34,497 nucleotides of DNA from Branchiostoma floridae (lineage: Eukaryota > Chordata > Leptocardii > Amphioxiformes > Branchiostomatidae), in contig NC_049980.1 of NCBI RefSeq assembly GCF_000003815.2, forward strand, positions 34,121,674-34,156,170. The letters run 5' to 3'. The notes beneath the pieces are model-generated. The model was not told the DNA's origin, did not search any database, and worked only from the letters and a program-made list of their open reading frames with translations. Position 1 is the first letter of the stretch. Each line of letters begins with the position of its first letter. The translations under genes and the position numbers were made by a program. Below, piece by piece: positions 1 to 9,095 of this stretch.

Positions 1-45
1 GCCCTGGCGCACCAAATCCGTAGGTGTTGTTTGACAGATTAGCCG

Positions 46-152
46 GTGGGTGTCACTCCACCGTCACGGGCATGGCGAGTATCGAACTCGGGACCCACTG
101 ATTCCGATTCCAACGCTCTGGCCGTTGCGCCACACAGCCACCCCAGCATGTC
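46..152 (-). repeat. tRNA-derived SINE head, minus strand
   Basis: Read on the minus strand this gives a tRNA-like module: a box A-like stretch (TGGCTGTGTGGCGCAACGG, about 144-122) followed by a box B-like stretch (GGGTCCCGAGTTCGATACTC, about 95-76). It lacks a proper acceptor stem and runs on into SINE-like sequence toward the left edge. Both are RNA polymerase III internal promoter features of tRNA-derived SINEs. The rest of the element probably continues beyond the window start. Open frames over it are not coding. Confidence 0.6.
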
Positions 153-368
153 GCATGGACCTCAGATACACGCTACAGCAGGCGCAGCTCCTGCGTTACG
201 TAACGGCGCGAAGGGATCTCCGGAGGTCACCACTGATGGACTGCCGACAGTTTTATCACTTAAACGTCTCTCACGACGGGGCAGGAAAGGAAATGCGGAG
301 AAGGGGCAAAATCAACAACATCATGTAACTGTTGATTTTTGCAGTCGATATGCGGCATTTAACGATAG

Positions 369-462
369 TAGATTTTGAAACAAACTCAGTGAAAAGTTGT
401 AGATTTTGAAACAAACACAGTGTCAGTGAAAAGTTGTAGATTGAAACAAACACAGTGCACAG
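369..462. repeat. Short tandem repeat, about 3 copies
   Basis: A unit beginning GATTTTGAAACAAAC and continuing CAGTGAAAAGTTGTA occurs at 371, 402 and 439 (spacings 31 and 37 bp), the last copy having lost a few bases. No coding sense. The flanking sequence 160-368 and 463-1070 shows nothing I recognise. Confidence 0.6.
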
Positions 463-1076
463 TTACACACCAAGAGGTCACAATACTCCACTCTAAGGAT
501 TACTCCTGGTTCCGCGTCTCCCATGACGATAAATCCGCCGTGTGCAAACCGACCTGATATAACGGGTAACCTGATATTCTGCTGTGATATTTGATGAACA
601 GGACCTAATCCGAAATGATGGCCTCGACTTTTGAATGTGGAGCGCTGCTTATGTAACGTTCACTAATACACTCAGCATGTATGTCTATATATAGATGATG
701 ACAGGTATGTTTTGACAAGAGAAATCGTCCACTAAGCCACTATAGGTCCTGATACAGAATAACGTGCTTAAAATAGCGGAGGTCCCGTTACCTTGAAGGT
801 TCTATATTTGCTCCCGAAGGTCTGGTGAGGTCGTGTACCGGAGTCAGCACGTCCCGTGTGTGCTGCATGTCTGGAGACAGGATTACTCTTCATGTTTTAT
901 AAATGTGACATTTGGAGTTCTGGCAGGTAATGGGCAGAGTGTTAGGGATCAGGAAAAAATAAGTCTTAGTAGCATATACACAAAATACACAGAAACGTAC
1001 GCAACCAGAGGTCCTAACGTCCCAAGGTACCATGTCCAACTTCAGCAACAACTTTGGTAGGCCAGATCAGTATGTG

Positions 1077-1438
1077 CATTCATTCATTCATTCATTCATT
1101 CATTCATTCATTCATTCATTCATTCATTCATTCATTCATTCATTCATTCATTCATTCATTCGTTCGTTCGTTCGTTCCTTCGTTCGTTCGTCCATCCATC
1201 CATCCATCCATCCATCCATCCATTCATCCATCCATCCATCCATCCATCCATCCATCCATCCATCCATCCATCCATCCATCCATCCATCCATCCATCCATC
1301 CATCCATCCATCCATCCATCCATCCATCCATCCATCCATCCATCCATCCATCCATCCATCCATTCATCCATCCATCCATCCATCCATCCATCCATCCATC
1401 CATCCATCCATTCATCCATCCATCCATCCATCCATCCA
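1077..1438. repeat. Compound tetranucleotide microsatellite (CATT)n-(CGTT)n-(CATC)n
   Basis: CATT repeats fill 1077-1160, CGTT with one CCTT interruption fills 1161-1190, and CATC repeats fill about 1191-1438 with a few CATT-type interruptions. The three blocks differ by single substitutions of one tetranucleotide, so the array probably evolved by successive mutation and expansion. It produces Ser-Ile-His-Pro frames on one strand and Met-Asp-Gly-Trp frames on the other, which are not genes. Confidence 0.97.
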
Positions 1439-1817
1439 ACCTTCCCTCCACCAAAGATGTCGGATGCGTTCTGAAACATGTGGCAGCTTCCATAACCGTA
1501 TCCAGTTGCTAGAGTTGTCTCTCTTATCTCATGTGGCATTTGGAGCTCTTGCAGATAATTGACAGGATGTGTTAAGGCTTATATAAGAGGCGATTTTAGT
1601 CTAAATCATACTCAAACAAAGACAAAGTGGGCGGTTTGAACCGTTCTGCTTTCACGAGAGGCTCAAATCGCGCAGGCTGCTAGGTAGTTATGTAAAGGTA
1701 GGTAACATCGGTACATATTTCCTCACTCAAACTATTTGCCTTCAGCTAGATTGGTTAGGGACGTTCTGACGGACGGGACACAGATCCGGAGCTCCCGTGT
1801 TTGAGTCGTGTTTTGTA
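1439..1817. other. Unannotated spacer
   Basis: No gene, RNA or repeat recognised. A sequence at 1763-1800 (GGACGGGACACAGATCCGG then CCCGTGTTTG) loosely resembles the satellite core found later in the window. The match is too weak to call. Confidence 0.4.
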
Positions 1818-2085
1818 ACACTTATCGCACATAGAGACCCTTCCCTGTGTGAGAGGATCCAACCTTCACTAGCTATAAGCGTACGACCAGATAAGTGTGA
1901 TCCGCTTACAGGATTGGAAGGACCTCTATTTGCTATAAGTGTACCTTTACAAAAACGTGCGCTGTGTCTGACCAGCTTGAAAGTTTGTTTATTCCGCAGA
2001 ACCAGTAAGCCGCCATTTAGGCGCTGCATTCAAGCTACAAGCGCAAGACAAGACAGGTCGGAACGAAGTTGATCGGACCCTGCAC

Positions 2086-3130
2086 ATGTTCGTGAAACGT
2101 ACCCGAATGGATCATCCCCAAAACATGTTATATAAACTTCAGTTGGAGAGTTTGACTGACGTGCCAGAATTAATTATTCCGCGAACATGTCATAAAAACA
2201 GGAAACGTGATGACGTCACTGAAATCTGGAGACAGAAGGAAGACAGGACGTTTGAAGGTCAAGACGACCTCCTGGTCATGAATATCTTGCAAACCGTGAT
2301 ACTGAGCTCAGAGCTAGTCTCTGTTTTTGATTGTTCTGTAAACCGCCTTCAGACAGGCACAATAAGTAGCTATGCTCAGCAAATATAACCAATGTTGCAA
2401 CATGGCACAGAATTTGAGGAGCGCCACACCTCGAGCATGTAAAATATTCCCACCCCCACCCTGGGTGTCGACCTCTCCGGGATGATGACTTCAATGGCGT
2501 CTTAGATGGAATAGAAAGATAGTCATATCTGGTCTTACGCTTGTAGCTTGTGAACAAAACTTGTGTAACGCCTAAATGGCGGCTTGCCGGTGAGGAACAA
2601 AGTTAAACGGACGCTGAGCATGTTTCTTACACCTACCCGAATGGATCATCCTGTTACATAAGCAGATGTTTTCATCAGGCAAACATAGCGCCTATGGGGC
2701 CTTTATCGGAACTACTTTCAGACACCTCACTCTAAGTAACTTGTATCACTCCGCAATAGCATATGTTAGTAGAAGGATAGAATAAACATAGTCGGCTCTA
2801 CGTATCCTCATCCCTCCATAACCAAGAAGGGACCACGTTCGTCAATCCATAACAAAGATCTAGAGTTACGATGAGGACGCTACACGACACATCCCAAAAA
2901 CATGTGATGTAAACTTCAGTCGGAAGGTTTGACAGACGTAACAGGATTAATCACCTCGGGAAGATGCTAGATATACAGGAAACGTGAAATCTGGAGACAG
3001 AGGAAAGACAGGACGTTTGAAGGTCAGAACAACCCGAACATCATGAACGTCTTGCGACACCGGCACTCCTAGCGTCAGTCTGGGCTCCGTGTTTGTTTGT
3101 TCAGTAACCCGCCTTCAGGCGTAATATGAA
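2086..3130. repeat. Internal direct duplication inside unit A
   Basis: The stretch 2110-2400 recurs at about 2889-3120 in the same order: AACATGTTATATAAACTTCAG against AACATGTGATGTAAACTTCAG, then AAATCTGGAGACAGA, then GACAGGACGTTTGAAGGTCA, then ACCGCCTTCAG against CCCGCCTTCAG. A third partial match (TACCCGAATGGATCATCC) is at 2100 and 2634. The sequence CAGTAAGCCGCCATTTAGGCG at 2003-2023 is nearly the reverse complement of 2570-2590, so this may be the inside of an old DNA transposon. No coding function seen. Confidence 0.6.
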
Positions 3131-3240
3131 TGTGTGAATGTTATCGTGTCTTGCGCTAAGAAGCCGAAACAAGAAAACATTACAAAAAGCCACAACATTG
3201 GGACCTGCTGGGGATTCTAGCCAAGAACCTTCGGATTCAG

Positions 3241-3459
3241 CACCCCTAACTACAACACGTGGTGCTGTGTGCAGCGCCCCTAACTACAACACGTGATGTT
3301 GTGTGCAGCGCCCCTAACTACAACACGTGATGTTGTGTGCAACACCCCTAACTATACAACACGTGGTGTTGTGTGCAACACCCCTAACTACATCACGTGA
3401 TGTTGTGTGCAACACCCCTAACTACAACACGTGGTGTTGTGTGCAGCGCCCCTAACTTT
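3241..3459. repeat. 34-bp tandem repeat with CACGTG palindrome
   Basis: Six full monomers start at 3241, 3275, 3309, 3343, 3379 and 3413, with a partial one at 3447. One monomer has two extra bases (spacing 36). Each has CCCCTAACTACAACACGTG followed by (A/G)TGTTGTGTGC. ACAACA and TGTTGT form an inverted repeat centred on CACGTG, an E-box core. The array is inside the part of unit A missing from unit B. Function unknown. Confidence 0.9.
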
Positions 3460-4009
3460 GTACGCGGCACTATTAAGATTCTTGACTAAAACGTGAGCAT
3501 AGTGCCACGTTGTCCTCGTCTGTCCGAAAGCAAATATAGAATAACTACAACACCACCATTCCATCTTGGACGGGATGTCAGAAACATCCAGCTCTGACCG
3601 GAATCTGCCGAAGTTGTTACGCACGGATGTTTGACAAACGTTCGACGCGTCCTGTTTGTAAGCACGTCGTGTGTAAGCAGGTCGACCGATGATGATGACG
3701 AGGGCGCGTCCTGCGAGCGTGTATCATAAACAGGAAAAGGGAAAAACGTCGATGTGAGATGACGATGGAAACACGAAGTGGAGCGAACATTTATACATGA
3801 AGGCAATCTCTGCGATGCACTAAGCCTCGCAAAAGTGACACGTTCTGAGTTATCTTCATTTTGTTCACAGTCCTTTAAATCAATGAGCATCAAACAAAAA
3901 GCAACACGTTCTAAGCTAGAAGTTTGGAAAACTCGACTCAGTCACCCCTTACATATGAATTTAGTATATGTGCTGCGTCTACCTATCTGTGGTAATTAAG
4001 GTAAACCTT

Positions 4010-4580
4010 TGGAGGCACCAGGGGTTGTTATCCACTGTGTCTAGGGCACGGCATCGGAAGGCTGAGCTCAGCCCTCTCTTCCCAATGCCTTTACTGAAGT
4101 AGTAAGGTAACTATTTCTAAACATGAGCGGAGTGAAGAAAGTCAAGTGCGTCGATGTAGGTTAGACATCCAGGTAATAAGATACACCAAAAAGTAGTTAC
4201 TCAAGCAACTGGATATGGTTTTGGAAACTGTCAGACGTTTCATCTGGAATCCACCAGTTTTCGCCAGTGACACTGATACAGAACTGATCTGGGAGAAACA
4301 GGTCTTTTATAATCTAACTATGAATGAAGACAATTTCAGATGTCCAATAGGAAACGTTGTAAGACAATTCAGACTGAAGACAATTCGAATTCCAAAGAAA
4401 ACAAAGGTAAGGCAAAGTCAAGCTGAAGACAATTTGTATTTCAAAGGATAGCAAGGCTAAGACACAGTAATGCAAAAGTGAAGTGCATTTCCCAAGAACA
4501 AACGATCGGTAGATGGCAGGACCTCTGGCTCCTGGGCCCTGCAGTTTCGTTACACGACCCAGCCACTACGCGATATGTGT
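4010..4580 (-). repeat. tRNA-derived SINE, minus strand, interrupted
   Basis: Diverged copy of the SINE seen intact at 7912-8135. The body is at 4010-4140 (GAAGGCTGAGCTCAGCCCTC), and the tRNA-like head is at about 4510-4570, where the minus strand reads CAGAGGTCCTGCCATC after GGGCCCAGGAG. Between them sits a DNA element of about 330 bp (4141-4475). AAGTGC occurs at both junctions (about 4144 and 4482) and may be a target duplication. The shared position in both units implies the SINE inserted before the segment duplicated. Confidence 0.6.
4141..4475 (+). mobile_element. Non-autonomous foldback DNA element, one end only
   Basis: Closely matches 29791-30090: both share GTCGATGTAGGTTAGACATC, then GTTACTCAAGCAACTGGATA, then ACAATTTCAGATGTCCAATA. 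This copy stops at about ACACAGTAATGC and lacks the opposite arm. A sequence in the opposite orientation at 4886-5035 carries the matching arm. The 78-codon ORF inside is not a gene. No transposase is visible. Confidence 0.65.
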
Positions 4581-4789
4581 GGTACATAACAGGAAATAAA
4601 AAGGATGGCGCCAAGTAAGGAAGATGCAGGCGCTGGCAACAGGAAGTGATGAAGACGCCGGTGTGAACAAAGAAACAGGCTCTCCACTTGAAGCTCGTGA
4701 CGCATGTACCTTGAGACCCGGTAGGTCATCCATGGCCATCGCATGATGACTTGCAGTAGGTAATCAAAACACAGCATATTCCTGCAACA

Positions 4790-5040
4790 ATTAAAGATTT
4801 GTCTTCCTAGATCTTTCAACACATTAATTCATAGGCAGGGTAAACATGTTCTCCAACTAGATCTTATTTGCATATCAATTTAAAGCTACGATAAAAAAAA
4901 CTCTCTCCAGCAAGATTTCTCCAGTGTCACTGATAAAAGACATTGGATGGCTGTCTGAAAAATCACCAAAATCACATCCAGTTGCTTGAGTAACTGCTTT
5001 TTGGCGTATCTTATTACCTCGATGTCTAAAGATGGTAGGT
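4790..5040 (-). mobile_element. Foldback DNA element fragment, opposite orientation
   Basis: The segment 4900-5035 reverse-complements to TAATAAGATACGCC then GTTACTCAAGCAACTGGAT then CAGTGACACTGGAG, the same arm as at 4165-4280. Unit B has no such insertion at the equivalent place (about 8310-8330), so it arrived after the duplication or was lost in B. The left boundary is approximate. Confidence 0.5.
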
Positions 5041-5656
5041 TGCGGATCTTCACTGTCAGGAATTCACTGCATTGCATGTTTGTTTCATAGATGAAGGAAG
5101 TTTCATAGACAGATTAGATGTCAAAATGTCTGAATCTTCCGACCCTTTACAATCTCATCTTGTTGCGTGATTAGCTATTATTGCTTTCAGCTTTGTTTTC
5201 TGTTTGAGATTCTGTTCGTTCGTGAAGAACTCAATCGGCCTGCTGGTCGCCAAGCAAACTACTCCGACTAGAATCGGCTTTTCTAGTAGATGAAGCAGGA
5301 ATAGAATAGAATTCTCAAGGGAAAGACAAAATTTCTGACTAATGAGGGAACCTCATAAGCCCGCCGGTTCTCTCGCGAGTTTCAGTCATTAGTTTGAAGA
5401 GGAAAAAACTGAGGGAGACCTCCGACACGTGTATGTGCGTCATACAGCTAATCCACCTATGGATGTCAAGTTAATTACAGTCTCGTGTTTCTCATTTATT
5501 GCTCAATAATGAGGAGCGTTTACGTAACTGATGGCCTCCGTATCCTAGCAACGATGCTTTCAGCTGATTACTGACGTCACAAGCTGTAACGACTTGGCAG
5601 CGAAACTTTCCCGTCGGTGACAAACGTCTTTCGAGACGTCTTAAAGTCGATTACAT

Positions 5657-5687
5657 CCGACAGGCAGAAGCCCGCACACGTGTAGGG
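5657..5687 (+). other. Single-copy sequence resembling the satellite core
   Basis: CCGACAGGCAGAAGCCCGCA followed by CACGTGTAGGG aligns with the core of the adjacent 70-bp monomer (CGGACAGGCAGAAACCGCAC then GTGTGGC). It lies about 170 bp before the array begins, in non-tandem DNA conserved with unit B. It is a candidate seed or an outlying remnant of the array. Confidence 0.5.
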
Positions 5688-5857
5688 ACGCGCTGCGCAC
5701 ATGACGCCATTCACCCGACCCCTCTAAGTAGTCACATCTGATCACTTTAGACCATTAACAGAATTCATCTGATCACTTAGATCCAAGAACTTTAAGCCAT
5801 GATGACATTTACAATATTCTTTTGAAGTCTTATCTCACCATTAGTGTAACTATGTGA

Positions 5858-7054
5858 CGATGCACGTGCGGCATCACGCGATTAGAGCACCGGACAGAGT
5901 TATAATCTGGTCAGATCGGACAGGCAGAAACCGCACGTGTGGCATCACGCGATTAGAGCACCGCAGAGAGTCTTATCTGGTCAGATCGGAATGGCAGAAA
6001 CCGCACGTGTGGCATCACGCGATTAGAGCAGCGCATACTGTTATATCTGGTCAGATCGGACAGGCAGAAACCGCACGTGTGGCATCACGCGATTAGAGCA
6101 CCACAGAGAGTCTTATCTGGTCAGATCGGAATGGCAGAAACCGCACGTGTGGCATCACGCGATTAGAGCAGCGCATACTGTTATATCTGGTCAGATCGGA
6201 CAGGCAGAAACCGCACGTGTGGCATCACGCAATTAGAGCACCGCAGAGGTTCATAATCTGGTCAGATCGGACAGGCAGAAACCGCACGTGTGGCATCACG
6301 CGATTAGAGCACCGCAAGGAGTTATATCTGGTCAGACCGGACAGGCAGAAACCGCACGTGTGGCATCACGCGATTAGAGCACCGCAGAGAGTTATAATCT
6401 GGTCAGATCGGACAGACAGAAACCGCACGTGTGGCATTACGCGATTGGGGCACCGCAGAGAGTTCTATCTGGTCAGATCGGACAGGCAGAAACCGCACGT
6501 GTGGCATCATGCGATTAGAGCACCGCAGAGAGTTATATCTGGTCAGATCGGAGAGGTAGAAACCGCACGTGTGGCATCAAGCGATTAGAGCACCGCAGAG
6601 AGTTATAATCTGGTCAGATCGGACAGACAGAAACCGCACGTGTGGCATTACGCGATTGGGGCACCGCAGAGAGTTCTATCTGGTCAGATCGGACAGGCAG
6701 AAACCGCACGTGTGGCATCAAGCGATTAGAGCACATCAGAGAGTTATATCTGGTCAGATCGGACAGGCAGAAACCGCACGTGCGGCATTACGCGATTGGG
6801 GCACCGCAGAGAGTTCTATCTGGTCAGATCGGACAGGCAGAAACCACAGGTGTGGCATCACGCGATTAGAGCACCGCAGAGAGTCATAATCTGGTCAGAT
6901 CGGACAGGCAGAAACCGCACGTGTGGCATCACGCAATTAGAGCACTGCAGAGAGTTATATCTGGTCAGATCGGACTGGCAGAAACCGCACGTGTGGCATC
7001 ACGCGATTAGAGCACCGCAGAAAGTTGTATCTGGTCAGATCGGACAGGCAACAA
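5858..7054 (+). repeat. 70-bp satellite array, about 17 copies
   Basis: Monomer of 70 bp (71 in copies with TTATAATCTGG instead of TTATATCTGG). Its parts are CGGACAGGCAGAAACCGCAC, GTGTGGCATCACGCGATTAG, AGCACCGCAGAGAGTTATAT and CTGGTCAGAT. There is higher-order structure: an exact dimer period in 5940-6220 (variants with GCGCATACTG and with ATGGCAG alternate), and a trimer period of about 211 bp linking 6391-6520 with 6600-6730. CACGTG occurs in almost every copy (CAGGTG at about 6848 is an exception). The short stop-free frames across it follow from the repeat and are not genes. Confidence 0.95.
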
Positions 7055-7620
7055 ACACTTATCGCACATAGAGACCCTTGCCTGTGTGCGTGGATCAAAC
7101 CTTCACTAGCTACAAGCGTACGACCAAGTTTGATCCACTCACATAAGGAAGGGCCTCTATTTGCTTATATAAGTCTACGTTTAACAAGAACATGTGCTGT
7201 GTCTGATCAACTTGAAAGCTTGTTTATTCCGCAGACCCAGTACTTACCAGAGCACCTCCTTACAATCTTGAACGGAAACAGCCAGATCCGACAGGAACCT
7301 ACCGAGGTTATTCAGTACGGATGTTTGACAAACGTAGGGCGCATCCTGTCAGCGGGTATCATCAACAGGAAAAGAGAAAACGTCGATGTGAAATGACGAT
7401 GGATACATGAAGATTACCGGACATTTTTACATGAAGACAAGCTCTTCGGTGCGCTAAGCTTCGTAAAAGCGACACGTTCTACGTTTGGCAGTCCGGAAAC
7501 ACGCTAGACGTTTGGAAAACTCGCCACAGTCGTCCCCTGCATTATAGTTTTGATTTTATTTATTTTTCATAAAAGAACGTGCAGGGGGAATAGTATATGA
7601 TGTAAGGTAAAGGTAGTCTG

Positions 7621-7899
7621 AACCGGTGCAATGGCCGAGTGGGTAGAGTGTCAGCCTTGCATTCGGTAGGTCGTGAGTTCAAACCCCGGCCGAGCCATAC
7701 CAACGACTTTAAAAATGGTACATGCTTCTTTCTTTGCTTAGCACTCAGCATTCGGGATAGAGTATGAACACACACCACTACCAGTGGACTAGCCCCCTGC
7801 TGTAGTGATTGCGTTGTGTGGCCCAAGGGCTACTGAAACGGAGATGGGCGTCGCACTATGCGCCATCAGGCGCGGGAAGGAACTTTGACTTTGACTTTG
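7621..7899 (+). mobile_element. Complete tRNA-derived SINE with target-site duplication
   Basis: The head has box A (TGGCCGAGTGGGTAGAGTG, 7632-7650) and box B (GGTCGTGAGTTCAAACCCC, about 7668-7686). The body follows and ends in a short tandem tail, CTTTGACTTTGACTTTGA. AAAGGTAGTCTG flanks it at 7609-7620 and 7900-7911, a clear 12-bp target-site duplication from LINE-driven insertion. It landed in or beside the body of an older minus-strand SINE. It is not a tRNA gene, because no acceptor stem is paired and no CCA-side end is present. Confidence 0.88.
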
Positions 7900-7911
7900 A
7901 AAGGTAGTCTG

Positions 7912-8135
7912 GTAACTTTTCGAGATATTGGAAGGCGGAGTGCAACCCTCTCCTCTCAACGTCTTTACCTCCCTAACTAAGTAATAACTTGAAGGTACCC
8001 ATTTAACACTTGGGTGAAGTGAGGAAAGTTGCCTTTCCCAAGAGAAGAAGTTAGGCAGCATGACAGGATTCAAACCCAGGACCTCTGGGTTCTGGGCCCC
8101 GCAGATTCGCCACACGACGGAGCCACTTTGTGATA
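7912..8135 (-). repeat. tRNA-derived SINE, minus strand
   Basis: On the minus strand the head reads GTGGCTCCGTCGTGTGGCGA (about 8124-8105), then GAGGTCCTGGGTTTGAATCC as the box B region (about 8085-8066). The body runs to about 7912. The same element is at the equivalent place in unit A, so insertion predates the duplication. Minus-strand open frames here are incidental. Confidence 0.65.
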
Positions 8136-8867
8136 TATGTGGTATAAACAGGAAAAGGATGACGCCAAGTAAGGAAGATGCAGACAAAAAGAAATGCTGA
8201 AGACGCCTGTATGAAGAAAATTGAAGAAGGAAACAGGATCTCCACTTGAAGCCCATGACGCATGTTCCTTAGGAATCTGTAGATAACCCGTAGCCAACCC
8301 GGAACTTGACTGCATTGTGAGCTTTGTAGTAGATGGAGGTTAGACATGCAGGTTTACAAAAGTCTGCATTGTATGACCCTTTACAAAACCCACCCTGTTG
8401 CTTGAGTGGTTAACGTTGTTGCTTTCAGCATCGTTTTCTGCTTGACATTTTGTTCATTCATGAAGAACGCAATCGACCTGCTGAGTTCTCCAAGAAGAAT
8501 ACTCCGACCCGAAACGCCTTTCCAGGCGATGAAACAGAAAAAGAATCGAATTCTTAGGAGAATGTTAGAATTTCTGACTAATGAGTGTGCTCGCTTATGC
8601 GTCCGCAAGTTTCTTTCATTGGTTTGAAGAAGATCAAAAACCGAGGCAGACCTCCAGCCGCCGAGCGCTTGTATGTGCGTCATACAGCCATCCATCTAGT
8701 GACACTTTTCTTCCAACTTGGTGCTCAACTGTTGGTTTCCTAGCAACGATACTCAAACAGCTAATAACTGTCACAAGTTATAACGATTTGGCAGCGGAAC
8801 TTTGCTGTTGGTGAAAAAGAAGCAAAGTTTTTCGACGAGACTAACATTTGATTCCATCCGACAGATA

Positions 8868-8887
8868 GAAGCCCGCACACGGGTTGG
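8868..8887 (+). other. Unit B counterpart of the satellite-core-like sequence
   Basis: CCGACAGATAGAAGCCCGCA then CACGGGTTGGG matches 5657-5687 of unit A and, more weakly, the satellite core. It is single copy and about 210 bp before the 43-bp array. Confidence 0.45.
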
Positions 8888-9095
8888 GACATGCTGCTTA
8901 TGACGACATCCAAACAATCCCTCTGATCATTTACATCTAATCACTTTGGACCATTCACAGAATTCTTCTGATCATGTAGATCTGATCACTTCAGATCATG
9001 ATCAAATTCGCAAAATTCTTCTGATGTCGTATTTCACCATTAGTCTACCTCTGTGGCGATACGAGCACAGCAGAGTGCTTTATTATGGCCACACC

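Larger units (their letters stand above)
1818..5857 (+). repeat. Duplicated segment, unit A
   Basis: Non-coding segment with a diverged second copy at 7055-9095. Matching blocks in order: 1818-2010 with 7055-7235 (both begin ACACTTATCGCACATAGAG); about 3600-4000 with 7305-7560 (GGATGTTTGACAAACG, and later GTTTGGAAAACTCG); the minus-strand SINE at 4010-4580 with 7912-8135; 4580-4760 with 8135-8300; and 5085-5850 with 8320-9060 (CCTAGCAACGAT, then GAAGCCCGCACACG). Unit A additionally holds about 1.5 kb (2040-3585) absent from unit B and two foldback-element insertions. Both units run directly into related tandem arrays. Copies are clearly diverged with indels, so the duplication is not recent. 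Confidence 0.75.
7055..9095 (+). repeat. Duplicated segment, unit B
   Basis: Second copy of unit A. It begins exactly where the 70-bp array stops and ends where the 43-bp array starts, so segment and array alternate: A, array, B, array. It lacks the 1.5-kb block with the 34-bp repeat and both foldback elements of unit A. It has gained a plus-strand SINE at 7621-7899. Confidence 0.75.

Noticed and set aside
1032-1562. Ser-Ile-His-Pro and Met-Asp-Gly-Trp repeat ORFs
   Set aside because: They are translations of the CATT/CATC microsatellite, open on both strands and in several frames.
5858-7054. CRISPR-like array (33-bp repeat with 36-bp spacers)
   Set aside because: The 'spacers' are themselves the same sequence in every copy, no cas genes are present, and the genome is animal-like. 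It is a 70-bp satellite.
7621-7700. tRNA gene
   Set aside because: Box A and box B are present but no paired acceptor stem closes the structure. A body, tail and 12-bp target duplication show a SINE.
8051-8347. Minus-strand ORFs of 81-155 codons around 7789-8347
   Set aside because: They run through the minus-strand SINE and its flank in three overlapping frames, with no domain. They are incidental.
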